Assembly (NCBI GenBank): GCA_028583405.1
Contig: JAPTMU010000036.1
Span: 310,001-374,000, forward strand
Length of the DNA: 64,000 nt
Direction: 5' to 3'
Origin: Pogonophryne albipinna
Taxonomy: Eukaryota; Chordata; Actinopteri; Perciformes; Artedidraconidae
Position 1 is the first letter of the stretch, and each line of letters begins with the position of its first letter. Positions 57,516-64,000 of this stretch are shown here, in pieces. The position numbers were made by a program, and so were the translations under genes. The notes under the pieces were generated by a model. That model was not told the DNA's origin, did no database searches, and worked only from the letters and a program-made list of their open reading frames with translations.

Positions 57516-58139
57516 ATAACATAATTAAAGTATATGTATCACATATGCAAGATGTGAGGAGATCTACTCTTTTTCATCAAGGCTTTACACGAAACTGATG
57601 CAAAGACAAAACATTGCAGTGTATCTTCTGTAAACCTCAAAATCCTTCTTAATATTCACTCCACCTTTTAGTGCTCAATATGGCAACCCATTGTGTAAAA
57701 TTAATTCCTTTCTACACACATCCATATGCCAAGCTCCTAAGCAGCTTCCGGCATATGTGGGCATCAGATAGGAACAGATTCATGGCTTTGTGTGATGAGC
57801 ACACGCGATTATACACTGACACATACTGTACACCATCTGCAGTGCTGCTTCTGCATCACTGCATGTAGCAGAGCAGAAGGGGGCTCATAGGACATGTTAG
57901 GAGTCATTGCAGAACGTGGGGAAAGCAGTGTTTTGAGGGTTATCACTGATGTGAGCTGCAGTTTTTTTGACTGCAGGCTGTATGACGGCAGTCAAATAAA
58001 GAAACTTAACATAATTATTTTTTTAAACATGCCTCACCAAGCCTTAGGCCCTACTCCATGTGGTTATTCACATTCAAATGAGATGTCTGGAGGAGAGGGG
58101 ACCTTAGTAGTAATAATGATCCCGCTTTCGTCACATTAG
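57516..58139. other. Intergenic, nothing recognised
   Basis: No supported gene or repeat. Open frames are short. Confidence 0.45.
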
Positions 58140-58730
58140 TATGCATAAAAAGTGACAAGTGGACACGCCCCCAATTATGCAAATGAGCTAAGTCCCGTCT
58201 CCCATTGTTCGAGACCCTTTGATGTGATTGGGTACAATCATGTTAATAAGCTAAGTCCCGCCTCCCTTTGTTCTAGATCCTTTGATGGGTGTTATAACAG
58301 GTAGGTGTGAAAATCCCCCCTGGGTAGTGCTTTTGTTGTCTAATTCTTTGATGTATTGATTAATGTAGTCTCTTTGAAGTTATGTTGTCTGTCTCCTCAC
58401 ACCCCTTGGTGGTCTAATTCTTTGATGTGTTGATTAAGGCAGTCTCTTTGAAGTTATGTTGTCTGTCCCCTCACAACCCCTTGTAGTCTAAGCCTTTGAT
58501 GTGAGTTGTTATAACAGGTAGGTGTGAAAAGCCCCCCTGTGTAGTGCCTTTGTTGTCTAATTCTTTGATGTGTTGATTAAGGCAGTCTCTTTGAAGTTAT
58601 GCTGTCTGGTCCCCTCAGGGTTGTATAATCTAATTAGCCTTTGATGTTTTGCCCTTTGATGTGGTGTGTTATAAGCCTTTGATGTTAATCTAGGTGTCTC
58701 TTTGAAGTTATGCGTGAGACTGTCTAGCCC
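58140..58730. repeat. Degenerate tandem repeat built on CTTTGATGTG words
   Basis: Recurring blocks contain TCTAATTCTTTGATGTGTTG, TCTCTTTGAAGTTATG, CCCCTCACA and TATAACAGGTAGGTGTGAAA. Successive TCTTTGAAGTTATG words start at about 58371, 58445, 58588 and 58699 (steps 74, 143 and 111), so two unit lengths are interleaved. AGCTAAGTCCCG occurs twice at the left edge. The class is unknown. Confidence 0.6.
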
Positions 58731-58971
58731 CCTCCCAGCCCAGGCCTCTCCCCCCTTTCTCCACCCCCTTCCTTTTGGGCTATGAGCCCCGCAGATAGGG
58801 GGGGGTGGAATTAGGTGAAAATAGAAATAAGCTCAAAACTAATTAAGTCACCTTGCAAAAAAGAAAATTGGCCAAGAGACGCCTGTGACAACTTACCGCC
58901 ATCCGTCCGGAGCGCCAGTCAAGAAACGAATGCCTCAGCTGTGCGGGGTTCAGACACCTACAGCCAGAGAT

Positions 58972-59078
58972 CTGTGCTGGAGGAGGGGCTCTGTGAGGAA
59001 GTGGCAGATTTTCGGTTGTGTACTTTTCTAATTCTAGCTCACTCGAGCTGGTTTCTCCAAAATGACCTACCCCTACCT
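58972..59078. mobile_element. Partial TTAA-type MITE (right half)
   Basis: It contains GGAGGAGGGGCT, then TTCTAGCTCACTCGAGCTGG and TTTCTCCAAAATGACCTACC, ending CCT followed by TTAA (59079-59082). This matches the right third of the full element 51737-52079. The left half is absent or diverged beyond recognition. Confidence 0.65.
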
Positions 59079-59091
59079 TTAAGAACAATTA

Positions 59092-59102
59092 ACACACACA
59101 CA

Positions 59103-59147
<45 letters not shown>
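59092..59147. repeat. (CA)n microsatellite
   Basis: This is an AC/CA run of 56 bp with one early AAA interruption, immediately after the partial MITE. Confidence 0.95.
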
Positions 59148-59149
<2 letters not shown>

Positions 59150-59150
<1 letters not shown>

Positions 59151-60060
59151 GGAGTTGGCCTTTGATGTGGGGGTTTGAGATAAGCCTGGGATGTTAATCT
59201 ATATGTTGATTAAGACACTCTCTGTGAGGTGAGAAGCGAGGGGATGGAGTTAGTTTTTAAAAAAGAAATACGCTCAAACTAAATAAAACAGCCATTAATT
59301 TTCACTCACGAAGACACCTAAAAACGTTATTGTCCTCTCTAGATTTGATTCAGGGTTTTGCTTTAAATGATTAGTGCTTTCTAAGGATGTTTCTTTTCAA
59401 GTTTTTGTGAAACTGTTAACTACAAGGAAGTATCTGTTTGCAAAGAAGGTATTCATATTAATTTAAAAAAGATCTTATTTAGGTTTTAATAGTGATAACT
59501 AAGTTTCACTCTGTGGGGGGACAAAAGAATCATCGTTAATCACCTGGATAAAGGACTCTTTAAAGCAGAGATACCATATGCAGACACACACCTGAATATC
59601 AGCAGGAGAGGACTCTCTAAAGTAAATACATTATCGGGTTAAAATAAGATATATATGTGGTGGAATTAGCTTAAAACAGTCACCTTACACTTTTTTAGTT
59701 GTCCTCTCTAAATTAGATGTAAGTTTTTTTTTTTTAAATGATTAGTGTTAATTAAGGGCTATTGTTATTTTTGGTTTATAAGGGGATAAGAGTTCAATTT
59801 TTAAAAATTGCACAGGATCATTCTAAGAAGAGTGAGAGGGCTAATGAGCCAGCACCATACCTCCTCTATGCATTTTCTTGACCTGTATCTGATCTTGAAA
59901 AACTCTGGTAAGTACTTTTTTATTTTTATTTTATAATATCATGTAATTATTAAATGTTGTTTTTTTTTGGTAGGGGTTAAACTAGTATATTATGTGGATA
60001 GTATATTATTAGATACTTACAAATGTTATGTTTTTTCTGTTTACAGTAGAGACTCTGTGT
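59150..60060. other. Unclassified, with diverged long-period repeats
   Basis: Segments around 58805, 59243 and 59657 share wording (GTGGAATTAG..., AAGCTCAAAACTAA..., GTCACCTT) at spacings of about 438 and 414 bp. Later parts share TGTCCTCTCTA and AAATGATTAGTG. This suggests an old long-period duplication linked to the block at 58140-58730 and leading into the satellite. No gene was found. Confidence 0.4.
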
Positions 60061-60064
60061 GCTG

Positions 60065-62513
60065 AAATCTACTCAAACAGAGTACTTCATGATAGTGGTC
60101 AACTTTTTAACACAAAAGTGTATCTTTCAGTAACTTTCTCAGAGAATTTAAGCATAAATCTGTCAAATGTTCAAAACAGCCTTCACTGAAATAGCCTCAA
60201 AATCACAAACTGCCATTAAGAGTCAGATTCTTAACGAAATCTACGGACACAAAGTACTTCATGGTAGTGGTCAGCTTTTAAACACAAAAGTGTATCTTAC
60301 AGTAACTTTTCTCAGAGAATTTAAGCATAAATCTGTCAAATGTTCAAAACAGCCTTCACTGAAATAGCCTCAAAATCACAAACTGCCATTAAGAGTCAGA
60401 TTCTTAACGAAATCTACTGACACAAAGTACTTCATTATCTACTTTTCAGCTTTTATAGACAAAAGTGTATCTTTCAGTAACTTTCTCAGAGAATTTAAGC
60501 ATAAATCTGTCAAATGTTCAAAACAGCCTTGTTTCACTGAAATAGCCTCAAAATCACAAACTGCCATTAAGAGTCAGAATCCTAACGAAATCTACTCAAA
60601 CAGAGTACTTCATGGTAGTGGTCAGCTTTTAAACACAAAAGTGTATCTTTCAGTAACTTTCTGAGAGAATTTAAGCATAAATCTGTCAAATGTTCAAAAC
60701 AGCCTTCACTGAAATAGCGTCAAAATCACAAACTGCCATTAAGAGTCAGATTCTTAACTAAATCTACTGACACAAAGTACTTCATTATCTACTTTTCAGC
60801 TTTTATACACAAAAGTGTATCTTTCAGTAACTTTATCAGAGAATTTAAACATAAATCTGTCAAATGTTCAAAACAGCCTTCACTAAAATAGCCTCAAAAT
60901 GACAAACTGCCATTAAGAGTCAGATGCTTGACGAAATTTACTAAAATGGAGTGCTTTTCATGGTAGTGGTCAGCTTTTAAACACAAAAGTGTATCTTTCG
61001 GTAACTTTTTGAGAGAATTACGCATAAATCAGTCAAATGTTCAAAATTGCCTTCACTGAAATAGCCTCAAAATGACAAACTGCCATTAAGAGTCAGATGC
61101 TTGACGAAATCTACTGACACAGAGTACTTTCATGGTAGTGGCCAGCTTTTTAAACACAAAAGTGTATCTTTCGGTAACTTTCTGAGAGAATGTAAGCATA
61201 AATCTGTCAAATGTTCAAAACAGCCTTCACTAAAATAGCCTCAAAATCACAAACTGCCATTAAGAGTCAGATTCTTAACGAAATATACTGACACAAAGTA
61301 CTTCATTATCTACTTTTTCAGCTTTTAAAAAAGAAAAGTGTATCTTTCGGTAACTTTTTGAGAGAATTAAGCATAATTTTGTCAAATGGTCAAAACAGCC
61401 TCTGTTTCAAGCCTCAAAATCACAAACTGCCATTAAGAGGCAGAATCCTAACGAAATCTACTGACACAGAGTACTTCATTATCTACTTTTCAGCTTTTAT
61501 ACACAAAAGTGTATCTTTCGGTAACTTTCTGAGAGAATTTAAACATAAATCTGTCAAATGTTCAAAACATTCTTCACTGAAATAGCCTCAAAATGACAAA
61601 CTGCCATTAAGAGTCAGATTCTTAACGAAATCTACTGACACAAAGTACTTCATTATCTACTTTTTCAGCTTTTATACACAAAAGTGTATCTTGCAGTAAC
61701 TTTCTCAGAGAATTTAAACATAAATCTGTCAAATGTTCAAAACAGCCTTCACTAACATAGCCTCAAAATGACAAACTGCCATTAAGAGTCAGAATCCTAA
61801 CGAAATCTACTCAGAGTACTTCATGGTAGTGGTCAGCTTTTAAAAAGAAAAGTGTATCTTTCAGTAACTTTCTCAGAGAATTTAAGCATAAATCTGTCAA
61901 ATGTTCAAAACAGCCTTCACTGACATAGCCTCAAAATCACAAACTGCCATTAAGAGTCAGATTCTTAACGAAATCTACTCAGAGTACTTCATGGTAGTGG
62001 TCAGCTTTTAAACACAAAAGTGTATCTTTCAGTAACTTTCTCAGAGAATTTAAGCATAAATCTGTCAAATGTTCAAAACAGCCTTCACTGAAATAACCTC
62101 AAAATCACAAACTGCCATTAAGAGGCAGAATCCTAACGAAATCTACTGACACAAAGTACTTCATTATCTACTTTTTCAGCTTTTATACACAAAAGTGTAT
62201 CTTTCAGTAACTTTCTCAGAGAATTTAAGCATAAATCTGTCTAATGTTCAAAACAGCCTTCCCTGAAATAGCCTCAAAATCACAAACTGCCATTAAGAGT
62301 CAGATTCTTAACGAGATCTACGGACACAAGTACTTCATGGTAGTGGTCAGCTTTTAAACACAAAAGTGTATCTTTCAGTAACTTTTCTCAAATGTTCAAA
62401 ACAGCCTTCACTGACATAGCCTCAAAATCACAAACTGCCATTAAGAGTCAGAATCCTTGCGAAATCTACTCAGAGTACTTCATGGTAGTGGTCAGCTTTT
62501 AAATACAAAAGTG
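60065..62513. repeat. Satellite, about 174-bp monomer, left block
   Basis: There are about 14 tandem monomers. Successive TGTATCTT words start at 60119, 60291, 60466, 60642 and 60816 (steps 172-176). The conserved part includes AATTTAAGCATAAATCTGTC, AAATGTTCAAAACAGCCTTC and ACAAACTGCCATTAAGAG. Two monomer types differ in one segment: type A has TTCATGGTAGTGGTCAGC and type B has TTCATTATCTACTTTTCAGC. The types are intermixed, not strictly alternating. Confidence 0.95.
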
Positions 62514-63634
62514 TATTACATTACATTACATTGCATTTAGCTGACACTTTTATCCAAAACGACTTACAATAAGTGCGTTCGACCAACAAAATAGAAATTT
62601 GAAGAAAACAGAATCATATAAGTACATCAGGCTTCATAGAGCAAAAACATTTCAAGTGCTACTCAACTGGCTTTAGATAAGCCAGCTCTTTATTAGTATA
62701 TAAGTGCTTTGTTAATAGTTCTATCGCTCGAAGTGGAGTCGAAAGAGATGAGTTTTCAGTCTGCGCCGGAAGGTGTGTAAGCTATCTGCTGTCCTGATGT
62801 CAATGGGGAGCTCATTCCACCATTTTGGAGCCAGGATAGCAAACCCACGTGTTTTTGCTGATGGGAACTTGGGTCCCCTTCGCAGCGAGGGTGGAGCGAG
62901 CCGTTTGGTTGATGCAGAGCGGAGTGCACGTGCTGGGGTGTACGGTTTAACCATGTCCTGGATGTAGGAAGGGCCAGATCCATTCGCAGTATGGTACGCA
63001 AGTACCATTGTCTTGAAGTGGATTCTTGCAGTTACTGGAAGCCAGTGAAGGCAGCGGAGGAGCGGCGTGGTGTGGGAGAATTTAGGAAGGTTGAAGACCA
63101 GGCGAGCAGCTGCATTCTGGATGAGCTGCAGAGGTCGGATGGCACATGCAGGTAGACCAGCCAGGAGGGAGTTGCAGTAGTCTAGGCGTGAGATGACGAG
63201 AGCCTGGACCAGAATCTGCGTCGCTTTCTGGGTCAGCTGGGGACGCATCCTCCTGATGTTGTAAAGCGTGTATCTGCAGCAACGGGTTGTAGCAGCGATG
63301 TTTGCAGTGAAGGACAGGTTGTTATCTAGGGTCACACCCAGATTCCTTGCAGTCTGAGTCGGGGAAACAACAGAGGTGCCGATGTTGATTGTTAGGTCAA
63401 GAGTGGGACAATCTTTTCCCGGAAGGAAAAGCAGTTCAGTCTTGTCAAGGTTGAGCTTGAGGTGATGAGCAGACATCCACTGAGAGATGTCAGCTAGACA
63501 AGCAGAGATGCGTGCGACGACCTGGGTCTCTGAGCGGGGAAAGGACAGAATTAATTGGGTGTCGTCAGCGTAGCAGTGGTATGAAAAACCATGCGGGCTA
63601 ATGACTGATCCGAGCGAGTTTGTGTACAAGGAGA
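62514..63634 (-). mobile_element. L2-like LINE, 5'-truncated, inserted in the satellite
   Basis: On the - strand an uninterrupted reading frame (63629 to 62721, 302 codons) covers the second half of a non-LTR reverse transcriptase. It starts LGSVISPHGFSYHCYADDTQ with the catalytic YADD motif, runs through HLKLNLDKTELLFLPG and ISRLDYCNSLLAGLP, and ends FRRRLKTHLFRLHFER. The 3' UTR and (TGTAA)n tail follow to 62514. The part encoding the endonuclease and the N-terminal RT is missing. The intact frame suggests a fairly recent insertion. The CR1/L2 group is the best fit from motif style. Confidence 0.9.
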
Positions 63635-64000
63635 CAGTAACTTTTTGAGAGAATTAAGCATAAATCTGTCAAATGTTCAAAACAGCCTTGTTTCACTGAA
63701 ATGGCGTCAAAATCACAAACTGGCTGAAACTATACAGTGAATTGGAGAAATTACAGCACAGAGTTTTCTACTACGACACATATAGTATAATCTATGTGAC
63801 AAGACAGGGGCAGTCTCCAGTACTTTCATGGTAGTGGTCAGCTTTTTAAATACAAAAGTGTATCTTTCGGTAACTTTCTGAGAGAATTAAGCATAAATCT
63901 GTCAAATGTTCAAAACAGCCTTCACTGAAATAGCCTCAAAATCACAAACTGCCATTAAGAGTCAGATTCTTAACGAAATCTACTGACACAAAGTACTTCA
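63635..64000. repeat. 174-bp satellite, continuation after the LINE to the window end
   Basis: The satellite resumes at CAGTAACTTTTTGAGAG with the same monomer words. One diverged stretch at about 63721-63820 (CTGGCTGAAACTATACAGTG and following) does not match the monomer. The array runs off the window end. Confidence 0.9.

Overview
The window is vertebrate, almost certainly teleost, nuclear DNA. It is AT-rich, has split genes with GT-AG introns, and carries fish-type repeats: CR1/L2-like LINEs, tRNA-derived SINEs, hAT elements, TTAA-flanked MITEs and very long (GT)n arrays. Nothing bacterial or viral is visible. All assignments come from reading the sequence; no database was searched.

Positions 1-44035 hold the 3' half of a conventional protein kinase C gene on the + strand, best matched to PKC-alpha (prkca). 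Nine exons (3421-3564, 4374-4547, 6524-6615, 6864-6926, 7200-7338, 16780-16860, 18336-18443, 25345-25485, 39275-39439) join in one frame. They give 368 residues: hinge, whole kinase domain, and the C-terminal tail with turn and hydrophobic motifs. Exons for the C1 and C2 domains lie upstream of the window. A 3'UTR of about 4.6 kb ends near twin AATAAA signals at 44008-44019. The 9.4-kb intron 7339-16779 holds an antisense, apparently broken gene for a secreted coiled-coil protein of C1q-like type.

The last PKC intron (25486-39274) holds the most striking feature, a 21-bp minisatellite of about 4.7 kb and over 200 units (30141-35994). Every typical unit contains TTCTAGAA, a heat-shock-element half-site pair, and the units ending in TTTTC make a perfect three-block element. 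A 1.19-kb hAT-type element has inserted in it, and its 8-bp target duplication is TTCTAGAA itself.

Downstream of the gene (44036-64000) no complete coding gene is visible. A CpG-rich stretch at 46858-47062 followed by a splice donor may be the promoter and first exon of the next gene. The rest is mostly mobile and satellite DNA: a hAT element nested inside another with intact 8-bp duplications for both (48898-52164), a SINE (52822-52999), a Harbinger-like element (54805-55395), an L2-like LINE 3' fragment (57067-57515), an unclassified repetitive block (58140-60060), and a 174-bp satellite (60065 to the window end) split by a 5'-truncated LINE on the - strand.
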